Positions 1 to 9,959 of a stretch of DNA of 64,000 nucleotides are shown piece by piece. The notes under the pieces were generated by a model. That model was not told the origin of the DNA, did not search any database, and was given only the letters and a program-made list of their open reading frames with translations. How positions within the stretch are numbered: the first letter of the stretch is position 1; the number at the start of each line of letters is the position of its first letter. The translations under genes and the position numbers were made by a program. Source of the stretch: Bryobacteraceae bacterium (GTDB taxonomy: Bacteria > Acidobacteriota > Terriglobia > Bryobacterales > Bryobacteraceae). The stretch spans positions 62,001 through 126,000 of the forward strand of contig JASHNT010000107.1 in NCBI GenBank assembly GCA_030041495.1, written 5' to 3'.

Positions 1-147
1 GATGGCGAGGTGTGCCTCTCCACGGCCAATCGCAATTTCCTCGGGAGGATGGGCTCGAGCAAAGCGGAGATTTATCTCTCCAGCCCGGCGACGCTGGCGG
101 CGTCGGCGATCAAGGGCGCGATTGCTGATCCCAGGGAGTTTTTTTGA
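1..147 (+). CDS. leuC: 3-isopropylmalate dehydratase large subunit, C-terminal end (partial)
   Basis: The open frame enters at base 1 and stops with TGA at 145-147. Its 48 residues contain the segment [12 protein letters not shown] followed by [21 protein letters not shown] and DPREFF, which is the typical C-terminus of LeuC and other aconitase-like isomerase large subunits. LeuC carries the [4Fe-4S] cluster and isomerises 2- to 3-isopropylmalate in cytoplasmic leucine synthesis; those cluster residues lie upstream of the window. The small subunit gene starts three bases after the stop, so the two are very likely one operon and one heterodimer. Confidence 0.88.
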   Translation, partial: DGEVCLSTANRNFLGRMGSSKAEIYLSSPATLAASAIKGAIADPREFF

Positions 148-150
148 GGC

Positions 151-642
151 ATGGAAGCAAGCATTCACGGCCGCGCCTACAAATTCGGCGACAACATCAA
201 CTCCGATATCATCATCCCCGGACGCTATTTGATTTACATCGATCAGCAAAAGCTAGCCGAGCATGCATTCGAGGTGCTCGGGCCGGAGTTTCCGGCCAAG
301 CTGCGCGACTTTCAGATCCTAGTGGCCGGGCGCAACTTCGGATGCGGCAGCGCACGAGAGCAGGCGGCCACCGCGATTCAGGGATTGGGTATCAAGGCGG
401 TGATCGCCTGTTCCTTTGCGCGCACGTTTTACCGCAACGCGATCAACGATGGTCTGCCGATTTTCGAATGCCCCGATTTGTACCCGGCCGTTGAAGAAGG
501 CGACGAACTCACCATCGATCTGGCGGCCAGCGCGATTCTGCACAAGGGCAAGGCTTATGGCTTCCCGCAGTTGCCTGAGTCGGTTCGCAAAATTCTGGAG
601 CTGGGCGGGCTGGCAGCGTACTTGAAAACCCAGCTCTCTTAA
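151..642 (+). CDS. leuD: 3-isopropylmalate dehydratase small subunit
   Basis: This is a 163-residue swivelling small subunit that pairs with LeuC to isomerise isopropylmalate in leucine biosynthesis. Visible landmarks are the N-terminal GDNINSDIIIPGRYL, the GRNFGCGSAREQA loop and the FARTFYRNAINDG segment, all characteristic of the family. The length matches the short archaeal-type LeuD rather than the roughly 200-residue enterobacterial form. The ATG lies 3 nt after the leuC stop, with GAGGC just ahead of it. The gene ends 7 nt before the convergent glycosyltransferase gene, with no obvious terminator between them. Confidence 0.93.
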   Translation: MEASIHGRAYKFGDNINSDIIIPGRYLIYIDQQKLAEHAFEVLGPEFPAKLRDFQILVAGRNFGCGSAREQAATAIQGLGIKAVIACSFARTFYRNAINDGLPIFECPDLYPAVEEGDELTIDLAASAILHKGKAYGFPQLPESVRKILELGGLAAYLKTQLS

Positions 643-649
643 GAAACGG

Positions 650-1441
650 CTATCGTGAGGGCGCTTCCGCCCGCTGGGACCGGAGCTGCAGCTTCCGGGG
701 GCTCAGGCGAAGCAGCGCGGGCAGCAACACAAGCCGCAGCCATAGCTGCGTCAACTGCGCGAAAGTCACCGCCAGCGACTTCACGCGGAAGAATTGCGAC
801 CGTCCGTGCAGCCGAGGATAGTGGCGCACACCGACCTCGGCCACGCCGCATTGAGTCAGCTCCAGCTTGCGCACTAATTCCACACAGATGGTGCCGCTGG
901 TGGAGCTGAGCTGAATCTCGTCCAGCAGGCTGCGGCGGATCAGACGGAAGTCACAATCCACGTCGCGCAGGCGAATGCCGAACAAGGCGCGGGCAAAGGC
1001 GTTATAGACTGCGCCGATGCAGACGCGGTGCCAGGGATCATTGCGCTCCAGCTTGTAGCCATTGACTAGGCCGACCTCAACGTCGAATGACGCCAGAAGG
1101 TTTACAAGCTCGCCTACATCATATTGGCCATCGCCGTCGGTGTAGAACACGAGCTCTTTGGATGCCGCTGCGAACCCGGAGCGCAGAGCTTGCCCATACC
1201 CCTGGTTCCGCGGGTGCGTGACCACTCGCATTCGGGGGCCGAACCTCTCAACCAGACATGCGAGGACCCGGGCGGTCGAATCCTGACTGCCGTCATTGAT
1301 GACGATCACTTCGTAGTCGGAGGTGCAAGTTGCTAGAACTGCAAAGGCTTTTTCGATCAAGCCGGGGAGAGATAGCGCGTCGTTATAAGCGGGGAAGAAT
1401 ACGCTCAGCGACGGAGCTAAAGCTGGACTTGTCTGTGCCAA
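650..1441 (-). CDS. Family 2 glycosyltransferase (dolichyl-phosphate mannosyltransferase-like)
   Basis: A 263-residue GT-A fold enzyme that would transfer a sugar from a nucleotide sugar to a lipid or glycan acceptor at the inner membrane face. The N-terminal LSVFFPAYND and VIVINDGSQDST segments are the nucleotide-sugar strand motifs, and FYTDGDGQYD carries the DxD-type metal site. A DVDCDFRLIRR segment resembles the acceptor region of DPM1-like enzymes. The C-terminus has one hydrophobic leucine-rich stretch but not the two clear membrane helices of GtrB proteins. It lies 54 nt downstream of infC on the same strand and could be co-transcribed with it. The acceptor is unknown. Confidence 0.85.
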   Translation of the reverse strand: MAQTSPALAPSLSVFFPAYNDALSLPGLIEKAFAVLATCTSDYEVIVINDGSQDSTARVLACLVERFGPRMRVVTHPRNQGYGQALRSGFAAASKELVFYTDGDGQYDVGELVNLLASFDVEVGLVNGYKLERNDPWHRVCIGAVYNAFARALFGIRLRDVDCDFRLIRRSLLDEIQLSSTSGTICVELVRKLELTQCGVAEVGVRHYPRLHGRSQFFRVKSLAVTFAQLTQLWLRLVLLPALLRLSPRKLQLRSQRAEAPSR

Positions 1442-1495
1442 ACCGGTTCATAGACTTTATCACAAACCGGAATCTGCCACATGGCAGCGTGAAGA

Positions 1496-2095
1496 TTAGG
1501 AACTATGGCTTTCAGCAGGTCTTTCCTTGTGTGTCTCGTGGCCCTTTGGCGGTGCTGCCGCTTTCACTGGGCTCAAGATGACATGGGCATTCCGGCCTTC
1601 CAGGCGTGGCTGCCCCTCGATGGATCCGACCTGAGCCAAATCGGCGGCGAACCGCAGAAGCAGCTTTTTGCCCAGGTCAACGTGGGCGATCTCGCGGCCG
1701 CGGAACTGGACCACGGCCTTGACCCGGTTGCCTTCGCTGAGGAAGCGGATGGCGTGGTTCCTTTTGAACTCGTAATCGTGATCGTCGGTGTTGGGGCGGA
1801 ACTTAATTTCCTTGACCTGGATTACGTGTTGTTTTTTTTTGGCCTCGTGCTGCTTCTTTTTGTTCTCGTACTGCCACTGGCCGTAGTCCATGGCTTTGGC
1901 CACGGGAGGCTCCGCAGTGGGCGCGATGAGAATAAGATCCAGACCCAACTCCTGCGCTTTGCGCACGGCCTGCGGCGTGGGCATGATCTCTACAGTGCCG
2001 TCGGGGAACACAGCGCGAACTTCGCGGGCGCGAATCGCCTCGTTTACGTTGTCCCGGACCTTCGGCCGGCGCGGCGGGAAGCCTCTGGGAATCAT
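1496..2095 (-). CDS. infC: Translation initiation factor IF-3
   Basis: The 199-residue protein binds the 30S subunit and polices start-codon choice. The N-domain begins with RRPKVRDNVNEAIRAREVR, followed by the lysine-rich linker ENKKKQHEAKKKQH. The C-domain shows EIKFRPNTDDHDYEFK and VKAVVQFRGREIAH. A charged C-terminal tail of about 20 residues makes it slightly longer than most IF-3 proteins. The start used here is the ATG at 2095, whose second codon is ATT; many infC genes start at a rare AUU that makes expression self-limiting, so either codon could be the true start. The usual partners rpmI and rplT do not follow; the next gene is a glycosyltransferase. Confidence 0.95.
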   Translation of the reverse strand: MIPRGFPPRRPKVRDNVNEAIRAREVRAVFPDGTVEIMPTPQAVRKAQELGLDLILIAPTAEPPVAKAMDYGQWQYENKKKQHEAKKKQHVIQVKEIKFRPNTDDHDYEFKRNHAIRFLSEGNRVKAVVQFRGREIAHVDLGKKLLLRFAADLAQVGSIEGQPRLEGRNAHVILSPVKAAAPPKGHETHKERPAESHSS

Positions 2096-2388
2096 TCGTG
2101 GAAGGCCTGCAGCAACACAACCGGCGAGAGCATCATGACCAAATAGTACCAGATCGCCGCACGTTGCGTTAACCCTTTATTTGGGCATTTTGACACGCTC
2201 TGTAACCACGCAAGGGCGCCTGGCGTTATATGAGGTGTAAGGCAGCACCCCGTTGGAACAACTCCCCGCGCACACGACGCGGCCCGGATCGAAAGTTCAC
2301 AAAGTTCATACTTTTAGACTTTCCACGAGAATAGGAGGAGTGTTTCCCTGGGGGCGGGAAAACTGGAATTCAGGAGATTTCGAGAGAA
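2096..2388. other. Divergent intergenic region between infC and a small secreted protein gene
   Basis: About 290 bases with no convincing gene. It holds the start signals for two divergent genes. A TTGACA at 2190-2195 lacks a matching -10 element. Two AAAGTTCA direct repeats lie in the stretch around 2291-2310, before an AT-rich run. A strong purine-rich ribosome site, AGGAGG, sits near 2334 but is too far from the ATG at 2389 to serve it; a second AGGAG near 2372 is the more likely site. No riboswitch or tRNA was recognised. Confidence 0.4.
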
Positions 2389-2865
2389 ATGAGACGCAAC
2401 CTTCTTTTGTCCGTCATGGCCGCCGCAGTTCTGCCGGCTGGTTCATTGTGGGCCGCGCCCGACGCCGCGGCTCCATCAACGCAATATTTGGATCGGATCG
2501 GCGAGCAGGCATTCCAGATCCAGGTGCAAGCGGATCGCCTGGAAAGTTATCTGCGCAGCGGCGCGCATGACGCTCCGCATGCGGCCGGATATACGCTGGA
2601 CATCGCCGAAGGCACCCGAAGGCTCGCCGTGTTGTTGGATCAATTCGTGGCGCAGCCGGGAACCACCAACGATACGCGCCGCGCGGTGGAGAGGATGAAG
2701 GTAGCGGTGGCGGAGTTGGGCGCGTTCGCCGGCAACGCGTATGAGAACCTGGACTCGCACGCGATGGGCCTGCATCTGGGCGACATCCTGGCGAGCGTCT
2801 CCAACATCATGGATCGCGGCAATATGCTTCGCGCGAGCGTGCACCAACTCGCGGGTGCGAACTGA
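2389..2865 (+). CDS. Small secreted protein of unknown function
   Basis: A 158-residue protein that begins with a clear Sec signal peptide: MRRN, a hydrophobic core LLLSVMAAAVLPAGSLW, and a likely cut after AAP or WAA. The mature part is mostly helical and charged (DRIGEQAFQIQVQADRLE, TRRAVERMKVAVAELG), with no cysteines or recognisable catalytic motif. The pattern resembles small periplasmic helical bundles. I do not recognise a family. It stands alone between infC and the two-component genes, and a 6-bp CCTCCG/CGGAGG hairpin follows its stop. Confidence 0.7.
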   Translation: MRRNLLLSVMAAAVLPAGSLWAAPDAAAPSTQYLDRIGEQAFQIQVQADRLESYLRSGAHDAPHAAGYTLDIAEGTRRLAVLLDQFVAQPGTTNDTRRAVERMKVAVAELGAFAGNAYENLDSHAMGLHLGDILASVSNIMDRGNMLRASVHQLAGAN

Positions 2866-2983
2866 TCCCTGAGCCCTTCCTCCGAGGCTCGGGCGGAGGC
2901 GGCCTGCACTACTCGATTCGATCGCGCGGGCCGCTTTTCCGTCGCAATCCTCGCGGATTTGACGCGCGCTAAAATAGCCACCA

Positions 2984-4237
2984 GTGTCCCCTTCCTGGCG
3001 CCGCTATCTAAGAATCCAAGATCTGGTCTGGCTGCTGCTGTTCCTAACTCTGATCGTGATTGCCCGAGTGATGGTGAGCCTGGGCACCGAGAACGCACCC
3101 AGCCACCTGGCTACGGTCTTCCTGGTCGCCTTTTTCATTGTCAAGGTGTTGGAAGCGCGCATCGGAACCATTTTGGCGATCGTGATTGAGCTAGCGCTCT
3201 CCTTCGGCATCACCTGGGATAGCGGCGACGTCGCCAGCAGCTTTTATCTGCTGCCCCTGCTTCCGGTGGTCTCGGCCGCGACGAATTTCGGCCTGCGCGG
3301 CACGATCTTGGCAACGGTGGCCGCCGTAGCGGTCAATTTTTCGCAAATCATCTTCATACAGGAAACCGAATACATTCCCGCGAACCAATATCCCGAGTTT
3401 GTGTTGAAGATGCTCTGGTTCCCTCTGGTCGGCTTCCTCACGTATCAACTCGCCAAGGCGAACCGCGAAAAAACACTGAAGCTTGAGGCGACGGCGAAAG
3501 AGCTGGCCGGCGCGAATCAAAGCCTGAAAGAAGCCGAGGCCGAAGTGCGCCGTTCAGAACGCTTGGCCGCGCTGGGGCAATTGACCGCCGGATTGGCGCA
3601 CGAGCTGCGCAATCCTCTGGGCACGATGAAGAGCTCCGCGGAGCTGCTCACCCGCCAGGTGGCGCGGGAAAACGAAATCGCCAAGGAGATGGCCGGCTAC
3701 ATTGCCACGGAGGTGGACCGCACCAACTCCCTCATCACCCGGTTTCTCGATTTCGCGCGGCCGCAGCACCTGAAAATTGTCCCCGGCGATATCACGGCGC
3801 TGCTCGACTCCGTTGTCGCTCGCTTCGAGCGCGAATCCGGCGCGGCTTCTTCGGTCTCGGTTTACAAGAACTATTCACCGGATATTCCCAAAGTCGCCTT
3901 TGACGGAGAGCTCCTGGAGCGGGCTCTGCTCAACCTGCTGGTGAATGCCGCGCAGGCCAGCCCCGCAGGCTCGGTGGTGACCATTAAGACTAAGGCGGTC
4001 GAAACCAGCGCGGGACTGGGAGTAGAAATCGCAGTGATTGACCGCGGCTCGGGTATCGATCCAAAGCACCTGGAGAGCATCTTCAATCCTTTCTTCACCA
4101 CCAAGAGCGAGGGCGTCGGCTTGGGCCTGGCGATCGTCAACAAGATCATCGACGAGCACGGAGGGCAGATTGCGGTGGAAAGCTCGCAGGGTGACGGCAG
4201 CGTTTTTCGCGTCTACTTGCCGGCTGTGAGAGAGTAA
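2984..4237 (+). CDS. NtrB-like sensor histidine kinase
   Basis: A 417-residue membrane sensor. Residues about 12-150 hold four or five hydrophobic segments with little periplasmic loop, so the signal is probably sensed in or near the membrane. A coiled linker leads to the HisKA domain, with the phospho-acceptor His206 in GLAHELRNPLG. The ATPase domain follows, with the N box (NLLVNAAQAS), G1 (DRGSGIDP) and G2 (GVGLGLAIV). The start is GTG at 2984, 8 nt after a TAAAAT hexamer, so the mRNA may be leaderless. The sigma-54 response regulator begins 9 nt after the stop and is the obvious partner. There is no PAS domain. Confidence 0.92.
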   Translation: MSPSWRRYLRIQDLVWLLLFLTLIVIARVMVSLGTENAPSHLATVFLVAFFIVKVLEARIGTILAIVIELALSFGITWDSGDVASSFYLLPLLPVVSAATNFGLRGTILATVAAVAVNFSQIIFIQETEYIPANQYPEFVLKMLWFPLVGFLTYQLAKANREKTLKLEATAKELAGANQSLKEAEAEVRRSERLAALGQLTAGLAHELRNPLGTMKSSAELLTRQVARENEIAKEMAGYIATEVDRTNSLITRFLDFARPQHLKIVPGDITALLDSVVARFERESGAASSVSVYKNYSPDIPKVAFDGELLERALLNLLVNAAQASPAGSVVTIKTKAVETSAGLGVEIAVIDRGSGIDPKHLESIFNPFFTTKSEGVGLGLAIVNKIIDEHGGQIAVESSQGDGSVFRVYLPAVRE

Positions 4238-4246
4238 GAGTGTCAG

Positions 4247-5575
4247 ATGCCGGTCATCCTGGTCATAGAGGACGAAGAGAAATACCGCCGCGTCATCAGC
4301 CTCCATCTGTCCAGCAACGGGTACCAGGTGAAGGCCGCCGGGTCAGCGGAAGACGGTTTGAAGCACGCAGGCGATGCGGACCTGGTCCTGACCGATCTCA
4401 AGCTCCCGGGCATGGACGGGCTCGCGTTCCTGGAGCAGTTGCGCGCGCAGAACATGCTAACGCCGGTGATCGTGATGTCGGCCTTCGGCACGGTGGAAAT
4501 CGCGGTGGAGGCAATGAAGAAGGGCGCGGTGGATTTCCTGCCCAAGCCTTTCTCACTGGATCACCTCACGGTGGTTGTCGAAAAAGCGCTGGAGGTCCGC
4601 AAGCTGCGCGACGAGAATCGCGAGCTGCGGGAAGCGCTGGGACAGAAGTACCAGTTCGAGAACATCATCGGACACAGCACGGCGATGCAGGAGATTTTTG
4701 CGACCGTCGCGCGTGTGGCGCCGACGCGTGCAACGGTTCTGCTGGGCGGCGAAAGCGGCGTGGGCAAGGATATGATCGCGCGCGCGATTCATCAGCATTC
4801 GCCGCGCAAGGATCGGCCGTTCGTGAAGGTAAACTGCGCCGCGCTGCCGGAAAACTTGATGGAAAGCGAGCTGTTTGGCTACGAAAAAGGCGCATTCACT
4901 GGGGCCAATATCTCCAAGCCCGGCAAGTTCGAGGCCGCCAACAGCGGTACGGTGTTTCTGGATGAGATCGGCGACGTGCCTCTGCCCATTCAAGTGAAGC
5001 TCCTGAACGTTTTGCAGGATCGCAAGTTTGAAAGGCTGGGCTCCAATCGCGTGCTGGAGGTCGACGTCCGGGTCATCGCGGCAACGAACGTAGATTTGCG
5101 CGAGGCCCTGGAACAGGGCACGTTCCGCGAGGATCTGTATTATCGATTAAACGTCGTCAGCCTCAACATCCCGCCGCTGCGCGAGCGCAAGGAAGACATT
5201 CCCTACCTGGTGGATCATTTCGCGCGCAAATTCGGGGGCAAGATCAGCGAGAGCGCCGTCGAGCGGATGATGGCCTACCACTGGCCCGGCAACGTGCGCG
5301 AGCTGGAAAACGTGGTGGAGCGTAGCATCCTTCTGGCGCCGGGCGCTGAAGTTCGTGCCGAGGACGTGCGGATCGACGCTGCCCAACGCTCGCGTCCGGC
5401 GGCTGCTTCCGGCGACGGATTCCTCCCGGAGGGCATGACGCTCGATCAATATGAGCAGCAATTGATCCGCGAAGCGCTCAAGCGCGCCAACGGGAACAAG
5501 AGCCACGCCGCGCGGCTGCTGGGCTTGACCCGGAATGCGTTGCGCTACCGGCTGACGCAGATGGGGATTGAGTAA
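4247..5575 (+). CDS. Sigma-54-dependent response regulator, NtrC/AtoC family
   Basis: A 442-residue transcription activator with three domains. The receiver domain is at 1-120, with acidic pocket E8-D9 and phospho-acceptor Asp50 ([12 protein letters not shown]). The AAA+ domain runs about 139-370, with Walker A GESGVGKD at 168-175, the sigma-54 contact loop GAFTGA at 215-220, Walker B ([10 protein letters not shown]) and the arginine finger region [11 protein letters not shown]. The C-terminal Fis-type helix-turn-helix is [20 protein letters not shown]. All key residues are intact. Together with the upstream kinase it forms a complete two-component switch for -24/-12 promoters. Its targets cannot be told from context. 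Confidence 0.95.
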   Translation: MPVILVIEDEEKYRRVISLHLSSNGYQVKAAGSAEDGLKHAGDADLVLTDLKLPGMDGLAFLEQLRAQNMLTPVIVMSAFGTVEIAVEAMKKGAVDFLPKPFSLDHLTVVVEKALEVRKLRDENRELREALGQKYQFENIIGHSTAMQEIFATVARVAPTRATVLLGGESGVGKDMIARAIHQHSPRKDRPFVKVNCAALPENLMESELFGYEKGAFTGANISKPGKFEAANSGTVFLDEIGDVPLPIQVKLLNVLQDRKFERLGSNRVLEVDVRVIAATNVDLREALEQGTFREDLYYRLNVVSLNIPPLRERKEDIPYLVDHFARKFGGKISESAVERMMAYHWPGNVRELENVVERSILLAPGAEVRAEDVRIDAAQRSRPAAASGDGFLPEGMTLDQYEQQLIREALKRANGNKSHAARLLGLTRNALRYRLTQMGIE

Positions 5576-5578
5576 GCC

Positions 5579-6511
5579 TTACATCTTCGACTTGATCACG
5601 TCGACCAGCTCTTGCACCGCACCGGCGCTCTTGTTTAGCGCGGCGGATTCATCGCCGGTCAACTGGATCTCGTAAATTTTCTCAATTCCTTTCGCGCCGA
5701 GCTTCACCGGTACGCCGACGAACACGCCCTTGATCCCGTACTCACCTTCCAGATACACGGAGCAGGGCAAAATCTTCTTCTTGTCTTTCAAAATCGATTC
5801 GACCATCTCCACGGCGGCGGCGGAAGGAGCGTAATACGCGCTGCCGGTTTTGAGGTGCTTGACGATCTCCGCGCCGCCGTTGGCCGTGCGCGTCACGATG
5901 GCGTCGAGCTTGTCCTTGGCAATCAGTTCCGTCAGAGGGATGCCGGAAACGTTCGATAACCGTACGACCGGGACCATGGTGTCGCCATGGCCGCCCAGGA
6001 CCACCGCGGTGACGTTCTCCACCGACACGTTCAGCTCTGCCGCGATGAATGTCCGGAAGCGAGCCGAATCCAACACGCCCGCCATTCCGATCACGCGATG
6101 CTTGGGAAATTTCGAAACGTGCAGCGCGGTCCAGCACATGGCGTCCAGGGGATTAGTTACCAGCACCAGGATCGCGTGGGGAGAATGCTTGGCGACGTTC
6201 TCCGTCACGCTCTTGACCACGGCGTAGTTCGCCAGCAGCAAATCGTCGCGGCTCATTCCCGGCTTGCGAGCCAATCCGGCGGTGATCACCACCACGTCGG
6301 AATTCGCGGTCGCCTCATAATCGTTGGCGCCGGTGATCGCGACATCGTAGCCTTCGATCGGACCCATCTGGAGCATGTCCAGACCTTTGCCCTGCGGGAT
6401 CCCTTCGACTACGTCCACCAGCACAACATCGCCCAGCTCTTTCAGGGCGAGGTTGACGGCGCAACTCGCGCCGACATTCCCGCCGCCTACAACGGTCACT
6501 TTTTTGCGCAT
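5579..6511 (-). CDS. mdh: Malate dehydrogenase (lactate dehydrogenase-like type)
   Basis: A 310-residue NAD-dependent enzyme that interconverts malate and oxaloacetate in the TCA cycle. It starts [16 protein letters not shown] with the Rossmann GxGxxG, has an acidic residue at the end of strand 2 (VLVDVVEG) for NAD preference, the substrate arginine in [14 protein letters not shown], and the catalytic GGHGDTMVP. The frame is open for another 120 codons upstream, but that part reads as the antisense of the receptor gene. The ATG at 6511 was chosen because the Rossmann strand follows at once and a TACAAT hexamer lies 8 nt before it. The gene ends 3 nt from the convergent response regulator. Confidence 0.94.
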   Translation of the reverse strand: MRKKVTVVGGGNVGASCAVNLALKELGDVVLVDVVEGIPQGKGLDMLQMGPIEGYDVAITGANDYEATANSDVVVITAGLARKPGMSRDDLLLANYAVVKSVTENVAKHSPHAILVLVTNPLDAMCWTALHVSKFPKHRVIGMAGVLDSARFRTFIAAELNVSVENVTAVVLGGHGDTMVPVVRLSNVSGIPLTELIAKDKLDAIVTRTANGGAEIVKHLKTGSAYYAPSAAAVEMVESILKDKKKILPCSVYLEGEYGIKGVFVGVPVKLGAKGIEKIYEIQLTGDESAALNKSAGAVQELVDVIKSKM

Positions 6512-6519
6512 AAGTGACG

Positions 6520-6525
6520 ATTGTA
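6520..6525 (-). promoter_or_regulatory. Putative -10 element of mdh (leaderless start)
   Basis: On the minus strand the hexamer TACAAT lies 8 nt before the mdh ATG. With usual spacing the transcript would begin at or within a base or two of the start codon. No ribosome binding site is seen and no good -35 is visible 16-18 nt further upstream. Confidence 0.45.
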
Positions 6526-6585
6526 ACATTCGCGCGATCGCGATCTTGCGTTTTACGAAGACTGTTGCGGGTGCATCCCGCCGCC

Positions 6586-9500
6586 TCAGAATAAGAACTT
6601 CACGGCGAGCTGCATGATCCGCGGCGGGCCGGCGGTATCGATCTGACCGAACAGCGGGCTGTTCATGGTCAAAATCGGCGCGCCTAGATTTGCGTGGTTT
6701 AGCGCGTTTTCCGCTTCGATGCGCACTTCCAGTGTCTGGCGCTCGAGGATGGGAAACAGGCGCGAGATGCCGGCATTGATCAGCAACATTGAAGGTCCGA
6801 GGATAATGCCCGGTCCCGCATTGCCGTAAGCGAATGCCGCCGGCTGCTCGAAGGCATTGGGGTTGATCCAATCCGAAGCAGTGCCGTTGCCATAGACGTT
6901 GGCTAGCACCTGCCGTGGTCTCTGGCCGCCGACGCCGGAAAACGCGTTATCCTCACCGGTGGTCACGGTATAAAATGCGCCGGTTTGCAAAGTGGCCGCC
7001 GCGCCCAGCCGCCAGCCACTGACGAGCCGCGTCATCCATGGATTGGAGAACTTCGGCATCTCCGCGATCCCGAACAGATTCGCCACCTGACGGCGGTCCG
7101 TTCCGGAGGTGCTGCAGTTGCCGCGGTCCAGTTTGCGGCCGGGGAAAATGTATACTTCGCTTCCGCCGCTGCCGGCGTTCAGCAACGTGTTCACGGGATC
7201 GCTAATGCAATGCGAATAGGTGTAGTTGGCGTTGAAGGTCAACCCGCGGCCCAAGCGCTTTTGCGCCGTGAACACCAGGCCGTTGTAGCTGCCGGTTCCG
7301 CTATCGTCCCAGGTGTCCACGAAGCCGAAATATTTTCCTTCGGCCGGATTAAGTTGGCTCAGCAACCGGCGTTCGTTGGTGGTGGTCAGCAGGCACGCCG
7401 CGTCGTTCGAAGCGCAGGGCCCCAAACCGCTGGCGGGGTTCAACTCGCGCGCGCCCATCAGGTGGACCATGTCGTTGCCCACGTAGCCCAGGCGCACCAG
7501 CCACTCCTTGCCGAACTGCCGCTCCACGCTCACGTTCCACTGCTCGACGTACGGCGGAAAGGTGTTGTAGTCGAACGTATTGTAAGTTCCGTACAGCGAA
7601 TAGGGAGAGCCGGCGTTGAAGAGCAGCGGAAACGGATTGCCTCCGGTCTGGCCCAGGAAGGGATTGGCGAGGCCTCCGGCTGGGTCGATCAGCGTGGTGC
7701 GATCGCCCCAGGGTGGCGCGGAGGAAGTGTTCAAGTTGTATTGCGCGGGAACCGTGTCGTAAAAGATGCCATAAGACGCGCGCACCGACATCTTGCCATT
7801 GGCCTGCGGATCCCACACCAGCCCGATGCGGGGTGCGAACTGCTTCCATTGATCGTTCATGCCGGCCTTATCGGGAAATCCGGGATCGCCGGGATAAAAC
7901 AGTCCTGGGGGTGCGTTGGCGAATTGCGTGGTTTTGGTGCCGTTGAGAAACGAAGGCAAGTCGAAGTGGTACACTTCGCCGTTGGCGAAGGTCATGGGGA
8001 AGTACGGCTCCCAGCGCATCCCGTAAGTGATGGTGATGCCGGGCCGCAATTTCCAGGCGTCCTGCGCGTACAGGCCCACGTACCAATCCCTGACGAACAG
8101 CGTGTTCGGCGCAGCCTCCGTGAGGCTGGAAAGATTTCCGGTGAAGAAATCCGCCAGCGCGAATCCCGTGTAGCCTTGCCCGGTGAAGGAAAGCTCGCCC
8201 ATGGAGAGGGCGTTGGCGTAGGTGTTGGAGTTCCAGTGGGCGAGATTCACGCCGAAGGCCATCTGATGATTGCCCTTGATAATGCCGAAGTCATCGCTGG
8301 TCTGAAGAGTCGTGGTACGGTAGGTCGCGCTGCCCGCGGTCGGGCTCCCGATGGAGAAATACGGCGCGGGTAGCGAAATGCTGGTGAAATTCGGAAGGTA
8401 ACTGTAGATATCGATGCCCACCGATTGCGGGCCGAAGAACGACGGAGCGATGCGCCCGATCGCGGTGCGGTCCACCGTCGCGCGATAGTTGTTGACGATC
8501 GATCCCTTGATCAGGTAGGTGTCGCCAATGGTGAAGGATTGATCGAAATCGTTCAAGCCGGGGGCCGTGGTCGCCAGCAGATTATGGCTCAGGCTATACG
8601 GCGACGGCTCTCCATCCTGCGTACCTACGTAGCGCGCGAAGATCGTGTGGTTCTTGCTCAAGGAATAATCCACTTTGCTGACGCCGAAGTGCTCATCGTC
8701 TTGAACCTGCAATCCATAGTTGATCTCGCCGCAGCTCTGATCCTGTGGCACGGGGAGTTTAGCTGCGATCGCCAGTGCGACTGGCGAAAGCTGCGTCAGG
8801 GGGATCTGGTTATTAGGAAACGGCTGCAGCACCGGCGCGGTCAGAGGATTCTTGAGCGTGATGGGTGTGGGCTGGCACGTCTTCGACGTGACGACGCTGA
8901 AATTACCCTGCTCCTCGGCCGCGGTGGGAACATACGCGATGGTCGCATTGGGGCTCTGCCGCGTGTCGGTCTGCTGATACGCAGCGAAGAAGAACAGCGA
9001 GTTTTTCCGGACCGGTCCTCCCAGAGTTCCGCCGAACTGATTGCGCCTTAGGGAATCCGGAGTAGTCGAAAACAACTGCCGGGCATCGAGGTGGAAATTG
9101 CGGAAGAATTCGAACGCGTCGCCATGCCATTCGTTACCGCCGGATTTGGTCACCGCGTTGACCGCGGCCGCGGAATGCATTCCGTACTCAGCTTGCAAAG
9201 CACCCATCTCCACCTTGAACTCCTGCATGGCGTCCGGGAACGGCAGCGGCAAGTTGGCATTGTTGTAGACGTCGTTGTACATGGAGCCGTCCAAGACGTA
9301 GGTTGTGCCCGTCGCGAGCCCTCCCGCGACCGAATAAGACTCGATATTCGGATAGTTGCGGCTGGAGAGCTGATTCGGATCGCTCCCCGTCGGCGCGGCG
9401 CCAGCCAGCCCGATCAGGTCCTGCACGTTCCGGCCGATCAGCGGCAGATCGACGATAGTTTGATGATCGATGACCGTGCCGATGCCGGAGTTCTGCGTCT

Positions 9501-9891
9501 CGACCATGGACGTATTGGCTTCCACCTGCACCTGCTCACCGGGCTGGCCGACTTCCAGGAACACATCGATGGTGGGATTGGTGGCCACTTGCAGCGTTAT
9601 GCCGGTTTGCAGATAGTCGGCGAAGCCTTGCTTGGCGACTTCGAGTTGATAAGGGCCAGCGGGAAGACTGGTCAGCAGATAGGAGCCTTCCACGTCCGTG
9701 GTAGTGGTTCGCACGGCTCCGGTTGCGGTTTCCGTCAACTTCACCATCGCGCCCGGAACCGGTAGCCCGGTTTGATCTTCCACCGTGCCTTTGATCTGGG
9801 AAGTGGAAACTGCCTGGCCCCACAGGCTCCCACACGCCACGAACGCGGCAAGTACAAATCGCAAATGTCTCTTCCAAACGGAAAGTCTCAA
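6586..9891 (-). CDS. TonB-dependent receptor with carboxypeptidase-regulatory N-domain (Oar-like)
   Basis: A 1101-residue outer membrane protein. It has a signal peptide ([15 protein letters not shown]) and then a beta-sandwich regulatory-like domain at about 28-115 ([16 protein letters not shown] through [17 protein letters not shown]). The plug domain follows, with [22 protein letters not shown] and [17 protein letters not shown]. The long barrel ends in MQLAVKFLF, a terminal aromatic typical of outer membrane barrels. Acidobacteria carry many such receptors for large organic substrates. The start is a TTG at 9891, with GAGG about 7 nt upstream. An MFS carboxylate-type transporter diverges 68 nt away, which hints at a shared substrate. 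No TonB box was identified with confidence. Confidence 0.9.
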   Translation of the reverse strand: MRLSVWKRHLRFVLAAFVACGSLWGQAVSTSQIKGTVEDQTGLPVPGAMVKLTETATGAVRTTTTDVEGSYLLTSLPAGPYQLEVAKQGFADYLQTGITLQVATNPTIDVFLEVGQPGEQVQVEANTSMVETQNSGIGTVIDHQTIVDLPLIGRNVQDLIGLAGAAPTGSDPNQLSSRNYPNIESYSVAGGLATGTTYVLDGSMYNDVYNNANLPLPFPDAMQEFKVEMGALQAEYGMHSAAAVNAVTKSGGNEWHGDAFEFFRNFHLDARQLFSTTPDSLRRNQFGGTLGGPVRKNSLFFFAAYQQTDTRQSPNATIAYVPTAAEEQGNFSVVTSKTCQPTPITLKNPLTAPVLQPFPNNQIPLTQLSPVALAIAAKLPVPQDQSCGEINYGLQVQDDEHFGVSKVDYSLSKNHTIFARYVGTQDGEPSPYSLSHNLLATTAPGLNDFDQSFTIGDTYLIKGSIVNNYRATVDRTAIGRIAPSFFGPQSVGIDIYSYLPNFTSISLPAPYFSIGSPTAGSATYRTTTLQTSDDFGIIKGNHQMAFGVNLAHWNSNTYANALSMGELSFTGQGYTGFALADFFTGNLSSLTEAAPNTLFVRDWYVGLYAQDAWKLRPGITITYGMRWEPYFPMTFANGEVYHFDLPSFLNGTKTTQFANAPPGLFYPGDPGFPDKAGMNDQWKQFAPRIGLVWDPQANGKMSVRASYGIFYDTVPAQYNLNTSSAPPWGDRTTLIDPAGGLANPFLGQTGGNPFPLLFNAGSPYSLYGTYNTFDYNTFPPYVEQWNVSVERQFGKEWLVRLGYVGNDMVHLMGARELNPASGLGPCASNDAACLLTTTNERRLLSQLNPAEGKYFGFVDTWDDSGTGSYNGLVFTAQKRLGRGLTFNANYTYSHCISDPVNTLLNAGSGGSEVYIFPGRKLDRGNCSTSGTDRRQVANLFGIAEMPKFSNPWMTRLVSGWRLGAAATLQTGAFYTVTTGEDNAFSGVGGQRPRQVLANVYGNGTASDWINPNAFEQPAAFAYGNAGPGIILGPSMLLINAGISRLFPILERQTLEVRIEAENALNHANLGAPILTMNSPLFGQIDTAGPPRIMQLAVKFLF

Positions 9892-9959
9892 CGGGGAAAC
9901 CTCATGCTCTTAACATAAAATGTATACTGATTCCTGCGCTTGGCCCGAATCGCTCGACG

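Noticed and set aside
5579-6871. A longer 430-codon form of malate dehydrogenase
   Set aside because: The first 120 codons are antisense to the receptor gene and unlike any malate dehydrogenase; the ATG at 6511 begins the family-typical start.
6985-8373. A 462-codon open frame antisense to the TonB-dependent receptor
   Set aside because: It lies wholly within a well-supported receptor gene; its protein is arginine/valine-rich with no domain and reads like the complement of GC-rich coding DNA.
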